Part shown: positions 50,279 through 59,004 of the stretch, one piece after another
Position numbering within the stretch: position 1 is the first letter of the stretch
Layout: each line of letters begins with the position of its first letter
Source: Hymenobacter lucidus
GTDB lineage: Bacteria; Bacteroidota; Bacteroidia; Cytophagales; Hymenobacteraceae
DNA: 64,000 bases
Direction: 5' to 3'
NCBI RefSeq assembly: GCF_020447265.1
Contig: NZ_JAJADR010000005.1
Coordinates: 372,001-436,000, forward strand
Translations under genes and position numbers: made by a program
Notes under the pieces: model-generated
What the model was told of the DNA's origin: nothing
Seen by the model: the letters and a program-made list of their open reading frames with translations, nothing else
Database searches by the model: none

Positions 50279-51201
50279 GGCTTCTCCTCCTCTTCCGGCT
50301 TGATACCCGCCCGTACTTCCACCGTGTCGCGCTCGGCCTTGGGCCGGCTGCTAACGACGTACACGTAGGTAAGCTTGGAAAAATCGACGGCCAGGCGCAC
50401 CCGCACCGTCCAGAAGTTCTTGTCGGCCTCCTTCACAAAGGACTCCACTTGCCCGATCATAACGCCCTCGGGGAAAATGGCGTTGTAGCCCGACGTCACC
50501 ACCGTGTCGCCGCGCACCAGCTTGTTCTGCCGCGGAATGTAGTCGAGCAGGACGTGGGTAGGGTCGTCGCCGAGCCACTTCACGCTGCCGAAGGTACCGT
50601 CGCGCTGCAGCTTGGCCGAAATCGAGGTTTTGGAGTGCAGCACCGACGTTACGGTGGCGTAATGCTCACTGGTTACTTTCACCCGGCCCACTACGCCGGC
50701 GGCACCCAGCACACCCATGCCCGGTTTCACGCCGTCTACGGTGCCCACGTTCAGAGTAAGGTAGTTATCCACTTTTCGGAGCGAATTGTTGATAACTCGG
50801 GCCGGAATCAGTGGATAATCCGGGTCGCGGGCCGGCAATTGGCGCAATCCGAGCAGCAGCGAGTCGGGGTGGCCTAGTTTCTGGAGACGGGCCTGGGTTA
50901 GGCTGTCTTTGGCCACGGGTAAGGTATCGGCTACGCGGCCGGCCATATCGGGACGGTAGAGTTGCTGGCGCAGGCGGGCATTTTCGGCCACCAAGCCCTG
51001 GTTTACTTCAAACAGCCGGAAATAGTCATACACCCGGGTGCGGGCGGCCAGCACTTCGCCGGTGTAGGCATTGGCCGAGTTGAAAAACGCCGCCTTCTGG
51101 TAAGAGCTGTTGCGCACGTACAGATACAAGCTCAGCACCTCCAATAGTCCGAACACCAGGATGCCCCGGTAGCGGAAAAGGAAGTTGAGCAGGTTGTTCA
51201 T
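50275..51201 (-). CDS. mreC: Rod shape-determining protein MreC
   Basis: 308 residues from the ATG at 51201 (MNNLLNFLFRYRGILVFGLLEVLSLYLY). One membrane helix is followed by a coiled coil (VNQGLVAENARLRQQL) and the beta-barrel domain (VINNSLRKVDNYLTLNVGTVDGVKPGMGVLGAAGVVGRVKVTSEH). It sits in the periplasm and connects MreB filaments to PBP2. An upstream in-frame start at 51255 is unlikely because it overlaps an inverted repeat. Confidence 0.96.
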   Translation of the reverse strand: MNNLLNFLFRYRGILVFGLLEVLSLYLYVRNSSYQKAAFFNSANAYTGEVLAARTRVYDYFRLFEVNQGLVAENARLRQQLYRPDMAGRVADTLPVAKDSLTQARLQKLGHPDSLLLGLRQLPARDPDYPLIPARVINNSLRKVDNYLTLNVGTVDGVKPGMGVLGAAGVVGRVKVTSEHYATVTSVLHSKTSISAKLQRDGTFGSVKWLGDDPTHVLLDYIPRQNKLVRGDTVVTSGYNAIFPEGVMIGQVESFVKEADKNFWTVRVRLAVDFSKLTYVYVVSSRPKAERDTVEVRAGIKPEEEEKP

Positions 51202-51231
51202 GCGGGAGTCAGGAAAACAGAGAATACAGAA

Positions 51232-51274
51232 GGAGGAATGAAGATATCGGAGCAATTTCCGTCTTCATTCCTCC
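51232..51274. repeat. Inverted repeat between mreB and mreC
   Basis: A perfect 13-bp repeat (51232-51244 with 51262-51274), and an inner CGGA/TCCG pair. On the minus strand it lies between the mreB stop and mreC start. It has no T-run, so a processing or attenuation hairpin or small mobile palindrome is more likely than a terminator. Confidence 0.65.
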
Positions 51275-51293
51275 CTCCATATTCCGCCTTGGA

Positions 51294-52319
51294 TTAGGTC
51301 AGCAGTACGCCTTTGAAGGCCTGAATGTCCTTGATGGCCTTGCCGGTGCCGCGCACCACGGCGCGCAACGGGTCTTCGGCAATGTGAATCGGCAGCTTGG
51401 TTTTCACGGCCAGGCGCTTGTCGAGGCCGCGCAGCAAAGCGCCGCCGCCGGTCAAATGGATGCCATTTTCGTAAATATCGGCCGACAATTCGGGCGGCGA
51501 AATTTCCAGCGCCTTCAGCACAGCTTCCTCGATTTTGGCTACTGACTTATCGAGGGCAATGGCAATTTCGGACGACGTTACCTTGATAACCTTCGGAATG
51601 CCGGTCATCAGGTCACGGCCGCGCACTTCAAAGTCGGGCGGGGTCACGTCGAGCTCGGTCAGGGCCGCGCCTACTTCGATTTTGATGCGTTCAGCCGAAC
51701 GTTCACCGATCAGCAGGTTGTGCTGCCGACGCATGTAGTCCAAGATATCCTGGTTGAAGACGTCACCCGCCGTTTTGATCGACTGGTCGCAGACGATACC
51801 CGAGAGGGCAATAACCGCAATTTCGGTAGTGCCGCCCCCGATGTCGATAATCATCGAGCCGATGGGCTGCTCCACGTCGATGCCGATACCAATAGCGGCG
51901 GCCATGGGCTCCTGAATCATCCACACTTCTTTGGCTCCGGCGTGCTCGGCGGAGTCACGCACAGCGCGCTTCTCTACCTCCGTGATGCCCGAGGGAATGC
52001 AGATAACCATGCGGTGAGAGGGCTGAAACAGACGCCGACGCGTGTCGATCATCTTAATCATGCCCTTTATCATTTCCTCGGCGGCGTGGAAGTCGGCAAT
52101 TACGCCGTCCTTCAGGGGCCGGATGGTTTTGATGTTGTCGTGGGTCTTTTCGTGCATCTGCTGCGCTTGCCGGCCCACGGCAATTACTTTATTCGTTGTG
52201 CGGTCTTTGGCGATGATGCTCGGCTCGTCCACCACGATAATATCGTTGTGGATAATGAGCGTATTGGCCGTCCCCAGGTCAATGGCGATGTCGCTGGTAA
52301 GGAAGTTGAAGAAACCCAT
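51294..52319 (-). CDS. mreB: Rod shape-determining protein MreB
   Basis: The bacterial actin that positions wall synthesis. 341 residues from the ATG at 52319 (MGFFNFLTSDIAIDLGTANTLI). Phosphate-binding loops are AIDLGTANT and IIDIGGGTTEIAVIAL; LTGGGALLRGLDKRL is near the C-terminus. It is the first gene of the operon mreB-C-D-mrdA-rodA. An in-frame start at 52376 is further upstream than the family. Confidence 0.98.
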   Translation of the reverse strand: MGFFNFLTSDIAIDLGTANTLIIHNDIIVVDEPSIIAKDRTTNKVIAVGRQAQQMHEKTHDNIKTIRPLKDGVIADFHAAEEMIKGMIKMIDTRRRLFQPSHRMVICIPSGITEVEKRAVRDSAEHAGAKEVWMIQEPMAAAIGIGIDVEQPIGSMIIDIGGGTTEIAVIALSGIVCDQSIKTAGDVFNQDILDYMRRQHNLLIGERSAERIKIEVGAALTELDVTPPDFEVRGRDLMTGIPKVIKVTSSEIAIALDKSVAKIEEAVLKALEISPPELSADIYENGIHLTGGGALLRGLDKRLAVKTKLPIHIAEDPLRAVVRGTGKAIKDIQAFKGVLLT

Positions 52320-52373
52320 TGAGTAGCGGCAATTAAAAGAGAATGCACAGTTTAGCTCCGTGCAAAGTGGGCG

Positions 52374-52381
52374 CAAAAGTA
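52374..52381 (-). promoter_or_regulatory. Probable -7 element for mreB
   Basis: TACTTTTG on the minus strand, an exact TAnnTTTG match 55 bases before the mreB start. Confidence 0.6.
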
Positions 52382-52516
52382 CACAAGTTTCGCCGAAGCG
52401 CCACCGGTATAATCATGGCATGGCCGGGAAGCAGCCGGCCCGAAAGCAAGTGGATTTGTACCCAAAACGCCCCAAACGACGCGGGAGCAAAAACATTGCG
52501 CTGCCAGCTGCATATC

Positions 52517-52674
52517 TGTCCTTGCGAGCAGCGCGAAGCAATCCGTCCTCTGCGCAGTACGTAATGACCTTTTACCAGAAAGCCCTTTCCAGAACGTTCT
52601 GGAAAGGGCTTTTTACTGAAGGCAGCTCAGCTCATTTCAGAGGACGGATGGCCGCGCTTCGCTCGCCATGACAC
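52517..52674. mobile_element. MITE-like element, copy R2
   Basis: Same terminal inverted repeats as the element at 27631: TGTCCTTGCGAGC...ATCCGTCCTCTG on the left, CAGAGGACGGAT...GCTCGCCATGACA on the right. In the middle is AAAGCCCTTTCC-AGAACGTTCT-GGAAAGGGCTTTT, a perfect palindrome that would act as a terminator. No coding capacity. It ends 49 bases before the purH stop codon, and is followed by AGCACATT-type repeats. The remaining bases 52382-52516 hold nothing I recognise. Confidence 0.78.
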
Positions 52675-52722
52675 ATTGGACAATAGCACATCAGCACATT
52701 ATTCATTAGCACATTAACAAGC

Positions 52723-54255
52723 CTAGTGTTTGAAGTGGCGCACACCGGTCATGACCATAGCCATACCAAGCTGGTCGCAGGCGGCAATGCTGTCGGCGTC
52801 CTTGATGGAGCCGCCGGGCTGCACCACGGCACGGATGCCGGCGGCTCCGGCAATTTCGACGCAGTCGGGGAAAGGGAAGAAGGCATCGGAAGCCATTACG
52901 GCACCCTGCAGGTCGAAGCCGAAGGACTTGGCTTTCTCAATGGCCTGGCGCAGGGCATCCACGCGCGAGGTCTGGCCCACGCCGGAGGCCAGCAGCTGCC
53001 CAGCCCGGGCCAGCACGATGGTATTGCTCTTGGTGTGCTTGCAAACCTTGGCCGCGAAGACCAGCGCCTCGGTTTCCTCCGCCGTCGGGGCTGACTTGGT
53101 AGCTACTTTGAAGTCGGCGGCGGTTTCGGTCTGCCGGTCGAAGTCCTGCTCGATTACACCATTGAGCAAGGTTTTCACCTGCTTGGCCGGGAACTGTACC
53201 GGCTTCTGGCGTAGCAGAATGCGGTTTTTCTTGCTTTGCAGAATCGGCAGCGCGTCGGCCTCGAACTCGGGTGCAATCAGCACTTCGAAGAACAGCTTGT
53301 TGAGCTCCTCGGCCGTGGCCGCATCCACCGGCTTGTTCACGATAATCACCCCGCCGAAAGCCGACACCGGGTCACAGGCCAGGGCGTTGGCGTAGGCTTC
53401 GGAAATCGTGGCGGCCTGGGCAATACCGCAGGCGTTGGTGTGCTTAAGAATAGCGCAGGCGGGCAGGCCATCCTGGAATTCCTGCATCAGCAGCACCGCC
53501 GCGTCCACGTCTACGAGGTTGTTGTAGCTGAGCTGCTTGCCGTGGAGCTGGTCGAACAGAGCCGACAGGTCGCCGTAGAAAGTGCCGGCCTGGTGGGGGT
53601 TTTCGCCGTAGCGCAGGCTGGTAGCAGGCTTCTGGCTTACTTTCAGAGCGGTGCCGGCTACGGCCGTGCCCTGGCTGAGGTAGTTGAAAATGTGGGTATC
53701 GTAGTGGGAAGTGGCCTCGAAGGCGGCGGCGGCGTAGTAGCGGCGGTCTTCCAGATCAGTAGCGCCGTTCTTTGCGCGCAGCAGCTCGGTTACGGCCTCG
53801 TACTGGCTACGGCTGCTGACGACGAGTACATCGCGGTAATTTTTAGCCGCGGCCCGCAGCAGAGAAATGCCGCCGATGTCGATTTTCTCGATAACGTCGG
53901 CTTCGTCGGCACCCGAGGCCACGGTTTCCTCGAAGGGGTATAAGTCCACAATCACCAGGTCGATGGGCGGAATATCATGCTGCTCGGCTTCCTGCAGGTC
54001 GCCGGCCTCGTGCCGGCGGTGCAGAATGCCCCCAAATACCTTGGGGTGCAGGGTTTTGACCCGGCCGCCAAACACCTCCGGAAAGCCCGTTAGGCTCTCA
54101 ACGGCCGTTACTTCGGCGCCCAGCTCCTGAATAAACTTGAGCGTGCCGCCCGTGGAGTACAGCTTCACGCCTTGCTCTTTCAGAAGCGCCACCAGCGGCT
54201 CCAGACGGTCTTTGTAATAGACGGAAACAAGGGCGGAACGAATGGGCTGCGACAT
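52723..54255 (-). CDS. purH: Bifunctional AICAR transformylase / IMP cyclohydrolase
   Basis: 510 residues, the last two steps of IMP synthesis. The N-terminal MGS-like IMP cyclohydrolase has ALVSVYYKDRLEPLVALLKEQGVKLYSTGGT. The C-terminal transformylase domain has RYGENPHQAGTFYGD, and KHTNACGIAQAATISEAY carries the catalytic K-H. Both ends have normal length. The promoter is probably at 54291. Confidence 0.98.
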   Translation of the reverse strand: MSQPIRSALVSVYYKDRLEPLVALLKEQGVKLYSTGGTLKFIQELGAEVTAVESLTGFPEVFGGRVKTLHPKVFGGILHRRHEAGDLQEAEQHDIPPIDLVIVDLYPFEETVASGADEADVIEKIDIGGISLLRAAAKNYRDVLVVSSRSQYEAVTELLRAKNGATDLEDRRYYAAAAFEATSHYDTHIFNYLSQGTAVAGTALKVSQKPATSLRYGENPHQAGTFYGDLSALFDQLHGKQLSYNNLVDVDAAVLLMQEFQDGLPACAILKHTNACGIAQAATISEAYANALACDPVSAFGGVIIVNKPVDAATAEELNKLFFEVLIAPEFEADALPILQSKKNRILLRQKPVQFPAKQVKTLLNGVIEQDFDRQTETAADFKVATKSAPTAEETEALVFAAKVCKHTKSNTIVLARAGQLLASGVGQTSRVDALRQAIEKAKSFGFDLQGAVMASDAFFPFPDCVEIAGAAGIRAVVQPGGSIKDADSIAACDQLGMAMVMTGVRHFKH

Positions 54256-54290
54256 AGCAAGAAGGGGTTTGGTCTAAACGATTGACGGCG

Positions 54291-54298
54291 CGAAGGTA
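54291..54298 (-). promoter_or_regulatory. Probable -7 element for purH
   Basis: TACCTTCG on the minus strand, one base off TAnnTTTG, 36 bases before the purH start. No purine riboswitch is visible in the short leader. Confidence 0.45.
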
Positions 54299-54460
54299 GC
54301 CTGCTGCCTGACGCAGAGCCAACCCGCCGTGTTACCGAATTGTTATGCTGATCCATTCCGCCAGCTCAGCCGTACAAGAAGCTCAGCCGTTCAACACCAG
54401 CCGTCACGCCGCCCTTAGCGCCCTAAGCCACCCGGCCTTCTTCCTTTATCTGCCCTTTTC

Positions 54461-55663
54461 ATGCCTGCCGAACTTCTCTCCCTTTTCCCGCTCCAGCCGG
54501 CGGCCGAGACTGTTTTCCCCGACGAAACAGCTACTGCCGAAGAGGCCATTGTGTCTCCCGTAGCCGCCGCGGCAGCTCTGGCGCCCCGCCTGTTTGGGCA
54601 GGCCGCCAGCTCCGACCAGCCCGGTGGCTTTCCGAAAGAGGAATTTCAATGGCTGCGGGCGGCCGGGCTGCTAACTGCGCCGCTGGCCCACAAGCTGGGC
54701 GGCGCCGATTTAATGCGGCCAGCCTACACCTTAGATCTGCTGCATACCCTCAAGCATATCGGGCGCGGCAACCTGGCGGTGGGGCGGGTGTACGAAGGCC
54801 ACGCCAATGCCCTGCAGCTGCTGCAACGCTACGGCCGACCCGCCCAGGTGCAGCAGTGGGCCGCCAACGCCCGGGCCGGACACCTGTTCGGTGTTTGGAA
54901 CACCGAAGCGCAGGACGGCGTATGGCTGGAGCCGCTGGCCGGGGGCCGCTACCGGCTGCACGGAAGTAAAACCTTTGGCTCGGGCGCGGGCCAGCTCACC
55001 CGCCCGCTCATCACCGGCAAGCTGCCCGATGGCGGCTGGCAGATGTTTGTTCTGCCCACCGACCAGCAGCCCACTGCCATTGACCCCAGCTTCTGGCAGC
55101 CACTTGGTATGCAGGCCACTGCCAGCTTCCGGGTTGACCTGACCAATGCCGAAATCGGGCCCGACGACCTGCTGGGCCAGCCCGGCGACTATTATCAGCA
55201 GCCTGCCTTCAGCGGCGGGGCCATCCGGTTTGCGGCCGTGCAGCTGGGTGGGGCCGAAGCCGTGTTCGACGAAACCCGGCGCTTTCTGCGCGCCACCGGC
55301 CGCACCGACGACCCGTACCAGCGCATGCGCTTGGGCGAAATGGCCGTGCTCATCGAAAGCGGCAACCTTTGGCTGCGCGGAGCCGCCGACCACGCCGCTC
55401 GCCCCGAAGCCGATGCGGATGCCACCGTGGCATATGCCAATATGGTGCGCACGGCCATCGAAGAAATCTGCCTGAAAACCCTGCTGCTGGCCGAGCGTTG
55501 CGTGGGGGCCCGCGGCCTGCTGCGTCCCGAGCCATTTGAGCGGCTGCACCGCGACCTGACCCACTACCTGCGCCAGCCCGCCCCCGATGCCGCCCTAGCC
55601 GACGCTGGCCGCTTCGTGCTGCAACAGCCGTCACCGGCTTACTCATTGTGGAAAGATGAGTAA
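54461..55663 (+). CDS. Acyl-CoA dehydrogenase-like flavoprotein
   Basis: A 400-residue protein with an acyl-CoA dehydrogenase fold judged by FPKEEFQWLRAAGLLTAPLAHKLGG, GVWNTEAQDG, GSKTFGSGAGQLTRPLITGKLPDGGWQMFVLP and DPSFWQPLGMQATASFRVDLTNAEI. The beginning (residues 1-45) is a low-complexity alanine-rich extension. The catalytic Glu position is uncertain, so it may be a monooxygenase-like (DszC or HpaB type) branch. It overlaps the PIG-L gene by 8 bases. Confidence 0.75.
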   Translation: MPAELLSLFPLQPAAETVFPDETATAEEAIVSPVAAAAALAPRLFGQAASSDQPGGFPKEEFQWLRAAGLLTAPLAHKLGGADLMRPAYTLDLLHTLKHIGRGNLAVGRVYEGHANALQLLQRYGRPAQVQQWAANARAGHLFGVWNTEAQDGVWLEPLAGGRYRLHGSKTFGSGAGQLTRPLITGKLPDGGWQMFVLPTDQQPTAIDPSFWQPLGMQATASFRVDLTNAEIGPDDLLGQPGDYYQQPAFSGGAIRFAAVQLGGAEAVFDETRRFLRATGRTDDPYQRMRLGEMAVLIESGNLWLRGAADHAARPEADADATVAYANMVRTAIEEICLKTLLLAERCVGARGLLRPEPFERLHRDLTHYLRQPAPDAALADAGRFVLQQPSPAYSLWKDE

Positions 55664-56405
55664 GGCCGAGTTTTCGTTTGCCAATTTTCCCGTAAAGCCC
55701 GCCAGCTATGCTGCTGCGCTAGGACCTACGATGGTTATTATTCCCCACCCCGATGATGAGTCGCTGGGGTGTGGCGGGCTGCTGGCTTTGCTGCGGCAGG
55801 CCGGGCTCCCCGTGCAGGCCGTGCTGGTGAGCGACGGTACGATGTCGCACCCCAACTCCCACAAGTTTCCGCCGGCGGCCCGGCAGGCGTTGCGCGCGAC
55901 TGAGCTGCGCGAGGCGCTGGAAATTCTGGGGGTAGAAACGCCCGACACAGTATATATGGGACTGCCCGATGGCGCGGTGCCCACGGCAGAAAGCCCGGGC
56001 TTCACAGCAGCGGCAAGCCAGATACAGCAGCATATTGCGCAGCACCAGCCCGCTACCCTGCTGGTGCCCTGGCGGCGCGACCCCCACCCCGACCACCGCG
56101 CCACCAGCCAGCTGGTGCAGGCCGCTTTGCACGGCGCCGCTGCCCCGCCCCGCCTGTTGGAATACGTGGTGTGGGCCTGGGAGCGGGCCGCGCCTGATGA
56201 TTTGCCCCGCTCCGGCGAGGTAACCGGCTGGCAGCTCGATATCGGGCCGGTGGTGGCGCAAAAGCAGCGGGCCATAGCAGCGCACCGCTCCCAGCTTACC
56301 AACCTGATTGATGACGACCCCGGCGGCTTTCAGCTTTCGGAGCAGATGCTGGCCCATTTCGCCCGACCATTCGAGGTCTATCTGGAGATTAACCCTTCTT
56401 CGTAA
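55656..56405 (+). CDS. PIG-L family deacetylase
   Basis: 249 residues of the LmbE/PIG-L metal-dependent deacetylase family. Zinc motif IPHPDDESLGCGG near residues 28-40 and VPWRRDPHPDHRATSQLV further on. Family members remove acetyl from N-acetyl-glucosamine derivatives (mycothiol, bacillithiol, GPI). No thiol-synthesis genes adjoin. It starts within the end of the acyl-CoA dehydrogenase gene (ATGAGTAA overlap), so the two are coupled. Confidence 0.9.
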   Translation: MSKAEFSFANFPVKPASYAAALGPTMVIIPHPDDESLGCGGLLALLRQAGLPVQAVLVSDGTMSHPNSHKFPPAARQALRATELREALEILGVETPDTVYMGLPDGAVPTAESPGFTAAASQIQQHIAQHQPATLLVPWRRDPHPDHRATSQLVQAALHGAAAPPRLLEYVVWAWERAAPDDLPRSGEVTGWQLDIGPVVAQKQRAIAAHRSQLTNLIDDDPGGFQLSEQMLAHFARPFEVYLEINPSS

Positions 56406-56454
56406 AGAGCTTCCCCGGCGGCCCCTACCCTGGTCCTTTTTAGCAGTTATTCCA

Positions 56455-57054
56455 ATGAATACCAACCAGCCCCATACCCTATCCCCAGGCTACTTCGAAG
56501 AGGTATACCGGGCCAACGAAGACCCCTGGAACTTCGAAACCAGCCCGTATGAGCGCGAAAAGTATGCTGCGTCGGTAGCGGCCCTGCCTCGCGCGCACTA
56601 TGCCCACGCCTTTGAAGTAGGCTGCTCCCTGGGGGTACTCACCGAGCAACTGGCGGCCCGGTGCGGCCATCTGCTGGCCGTAGATATTGCCGCCGCGCCC
56701 CTGGAAAAAGCCCGGCAGCGTTGCGCTAATTTGCAGCAGGTAGAATTCCGACAGATGCGCCTGCCCGAGGAGTTCCCCACTGAAACCGGCTTCGACCTGA
56801 TTGTGCTGTCGGAAGTAGGCTACTACTGGGCCGCCCCCGACCTGGCCCGCGCCGCCGAAAAGCTACTAGCGGCCCTCGTGCCAGGCGGGCAGCTGCTGCT
56901 GGTGCACTGGACGCCCCCAGTGCACGATTACCCACTCACGGGCGACGAAGTCCACGCGTTTTTCCTGGACCAGACCGCGCTGGGAGGCTCGTTGCGTCAT
57001 CTGCACGGCTTCCGTCGCGAAACCTACCGGCTGGATCTGCTGGAGAAAGTTTAA
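56455..57054 (+). CDS. SAM-dependent methyltransferase, NodS-like
   Basis: 199 residues from the ATG at 56455. The segment YFEEVYRANEDPWNFETSPYEREKYAASVAALP at the start is the hallmark of the NodS-like family (NodS N-methylates deacetylated chitooligosaccharides in rhizobia). SAM motif I is FEVGCSLGVLTEQLA, followed by LLAVDIAAAPLEKAR. The stop overlaps the convergent glycosyltransferase stop in TTAA. It lies 49 bases after the deacetylase. Confidence 0.88.
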   Translation: MNTNQPHTLSPGYFEEVYRANEDPWNFETSPYEREKYAASVAALPRAHYAHAFEVGCSLGVLTEQLAARCGHLLAVDIAAAPLEKARQRCANLQQVEFRQMRLPEEFPTETGFDLIVLSEVGYYWAAPDLARAAEKLLAALVPGGQLLLVHWTPPVHDYPLTGDEVHAFFLDQTALGGSLRHLHGFRRETYRLDLLEKV

Positions 57055-58286
57055 GGCTTGGCCGTTGTTGTTAAAGACAGGAGCCGCCGCAACTCACTTA
57101 CGGCCTCGCTCAGCGGCACCGGCGGCCATTGCTGGGTCCAGCTAGCTTTGGTCAGCAGGCTATGCTCTACCCATTCCCATAGCTCGCCAAAGGCAGCCGC
57201 TTGGTGTACGCGCAGCGTTAGGGAAACGGCCGAAACGCCCAGAGTAGAGGCTATTTCTGCAATGGACTGAGTCTGAGTGGCCGGAATAATTTCGGTGGGC
57301 TCAGCCGGACGGGTGGCCTGCCAGAAGTGGCGCAGCTGCCGTCGTACTTCCAGTGCCGCTACGAGGCAAGGCACACCGGCCACCAGCGGCTCCTGCTGCT
57401 GCACGCTTAGCACCGCCCATTCGCGCAGCTGCCACGATAGGCCCACCGCCACGCGGCCTTCCTGGCGGTCGGAAGTGAAGACGCGCACGGCCGGGCTGTG
57501 GCGCACCCTTAAATCGTGGCGGCGTAGGGCCTGGTACAGCGCTTCGTCTTCCAGATAAGGCACCACGGGCAGGCCACCTACCCGACGATAAGCGGCGACA
57601 GTGATGGCAAAGCTGGCCCCGAAATGCTGATGGTGCCGGGGCCACGGGTCACCGGGGCTGGGGTCCAGCTCGGCTTCGAGACGGGCCTGCAGCAAGCGGT
57701 AGGCGGCATCGCGCAGGTGGTAGCGCCGCACGGGGCAGCTGGTGGGGCGCGGCGGCGTCAGGATGCGGCCACACACGGCGGCAGCCCGGTAGGTAGTCAG
57801 CTCGGCTAGGGTGGCGGCCAGCCAGGTGGGCGCTACTTCGGTGTCGCCGTCGGTGCTGGCAATGAAACCGGTGGCGCTGTTTACCAGCTCCAGGCGGCGG
57901 CAGGCCTCGTCCATGAGCAGCCGGCGGGCCCGCCCGATATGCGCTTCGGCCGGCGGCAGCGTCATTTCAACTACGTGCAGCACGAGGTGCGGATGCGCGT
58001 CGGCAAAGCGGCGCGCCACGGCCGCACTCTGGTCGTGGCAGTTGTTGGCCAGCACGATAACCTCGAAAAAGCCAATTGGTAGACTCTGTCCCTGCAAATC
58101 CTGCTGTGTGGCCAACGCGGCCAGCGTGCGGGACAGGTTTTCCGCCTCATCCTTCACTGGCACTATTACCACTGCATGTAATTCGGGGGCAGGTAGTGCA
58201 GCAATATGTAAAACGGCAACTACAGCCGGGGCCGCTGCTGCGTCGTGGGTGGCGTGGAAGCGGGAAGGGGAAGCGTGGGTCATCAA
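57051..58286 (-). CDS. Glycosyltransferase family 2
   Basis: 411 residues. The GT-A domain starts after a ~35-residue leader: HAVVIVPVKDEAENLSRTLAALATQ, FEVIVLANNCHDQS, IGRARRLLMDEACRRL and the metal motif STDGDTEV. No membrane helix, so it is cytoplasmic or peripheral and not a processive NodC-type synthase. It is convergent with the methyltransferase gene, sharing the TTAA stops. TATCTTCC near 58310 may be its -7 element. Confidence 0.9.
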   Translation of the reverse strand: MMTHASPSRFHATHDAAAAPAVVAVLHIAALPAPELHAVVIVPVKDEAENLSRTLAALATQQDLQGQSLPIGFFEVIVLANNCHDQSAAVARRFADAHPHLVLHVVEMTLPPAEAHIGRARRLLMDEACRRLELVNSATGFIASTDGDTEVAPTWLAATLAELTTYRAAAVCGRILTPPRPTSCPVRRYHLRDAAYRLLQARLEAELDPSPGDPWPRHHQHFGASFAITVAAYRRVGGLPVVPYLEDEALYQALRRHDLRVRHSPAVRVFTSDRQEGRVAVGLSWQLREWAVLSVQQQEPLVAGVPCLVAALEVRRQLRHFWQATRPAEPTEIIPATQTQSIAEIASTLGVSAVSLTLRVHQAAAFGELWEWVEHSLLTKASWTQQWPPVPLSEAVSELRRLLSLTTTAKP

Positions 58287-58406
58287 CGGGTTGTACGCGG
58301 CAGCCCGTCGGAAGATAGAAGCTCCGCACTACATATTTTACAAGCACAACAGTAGCTCAGGCCCGAGCAGGCAGGTATTCGTCTATGGATGCGGCTTAAA
58401 AACTCA

Positions 58407-58440
58407 CAAAAAAGCCCCAACCAAATGTGGTCGGGGCTTG
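58407..58440 (-). terminator. Terminator after the 58463 gene
   Basis: Stem AAGCCCC-ACC (from 58412) with GGT-GGGGCTT (to 58439), reading into a T-run on the minus strand. Confidence 0.85.
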
Positions 58441-58462
58441 GCAACGAGCGGTAAGCCAGGGC

Positions 58463-58942
58463 TTAGCTATCCGTCTTTTTCACCTTCAGCTTGCCGTTTT
58501 TGGCTTTCACCTTCCCGGCTTCGCCTTGGTTCAGACCGGCACCACGGCCGCCTTTCATGTGGCTTTTACCCAGGGCGGTGTATTTCGTGTACTGCTCAGC
58601 CGTCAGCACTTGCTTGAACTGGGCGTCGTATTTCTCGCGGTTGGCTTTCATCTGGGCACCCATTTGCTCGCGGGAGCCTTCGGCGGGCTTACCCTGGCCG
58701 CGCAAGGCCTGCATTTCCTGGTCACGGGTCAGCAGAATCTGCTTGATGCGGCTGCTTTGGTCGGCAGTCAGGCCCAGCTCTGTGGTCATTTTCTCGCTCT
58801 GGCGAGTGGCACGCTCTTCAGGCGTACCCTGCTGGCGGTGCTCACGGCCGCCGGCGGGCCGGGTGGTAGGTTGGGTTTGGGCGGCGGCAGCGCCAATAGT
58901 GAGGACAAAAGCGGCCAGCAGCGAAAGCAATTGATTTTTCAT
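58463..58942 (-). CDS. Secreted Spy/CpxP-like protein
   Basis: 159 residues from the ATG at 58942; signal peptide MKNQLLSLLAAFVLTIGAAAA|Q. The helical centre has LGLTADQSSRIKQILLTRDQEM and FKQVLTAEQYTKYTAL, the LTxxQ repeats of Spy/CpxP-like periplasmic chaperones, plus a lysine/glycine-rich C-terminus. It may respond to envelope stress, but no regulator is adjacent. Confidence 0.75.
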   Translation of the reverse strand: MKNQLLSLLAAFVLTIGAAAAQTQPTTRPAGGREHRQQGTPEERATRQSEKMTTELGLTADQSSRIKQILLTRDQEMQALRGQGKPAEGSREQMGAQMKANREKYDAQFKQVLTAEQYTKYTALGKSHMKGGRGAGLNQGEAGKVKAKNGKLKVKKTDS

Positions 58943-59004
58943 TGGAAGCAAGAAAGAGGATTTAAGACAGAGAATAAATAGAGGAGAAAACCGGGCCCGG
59001 CCAA

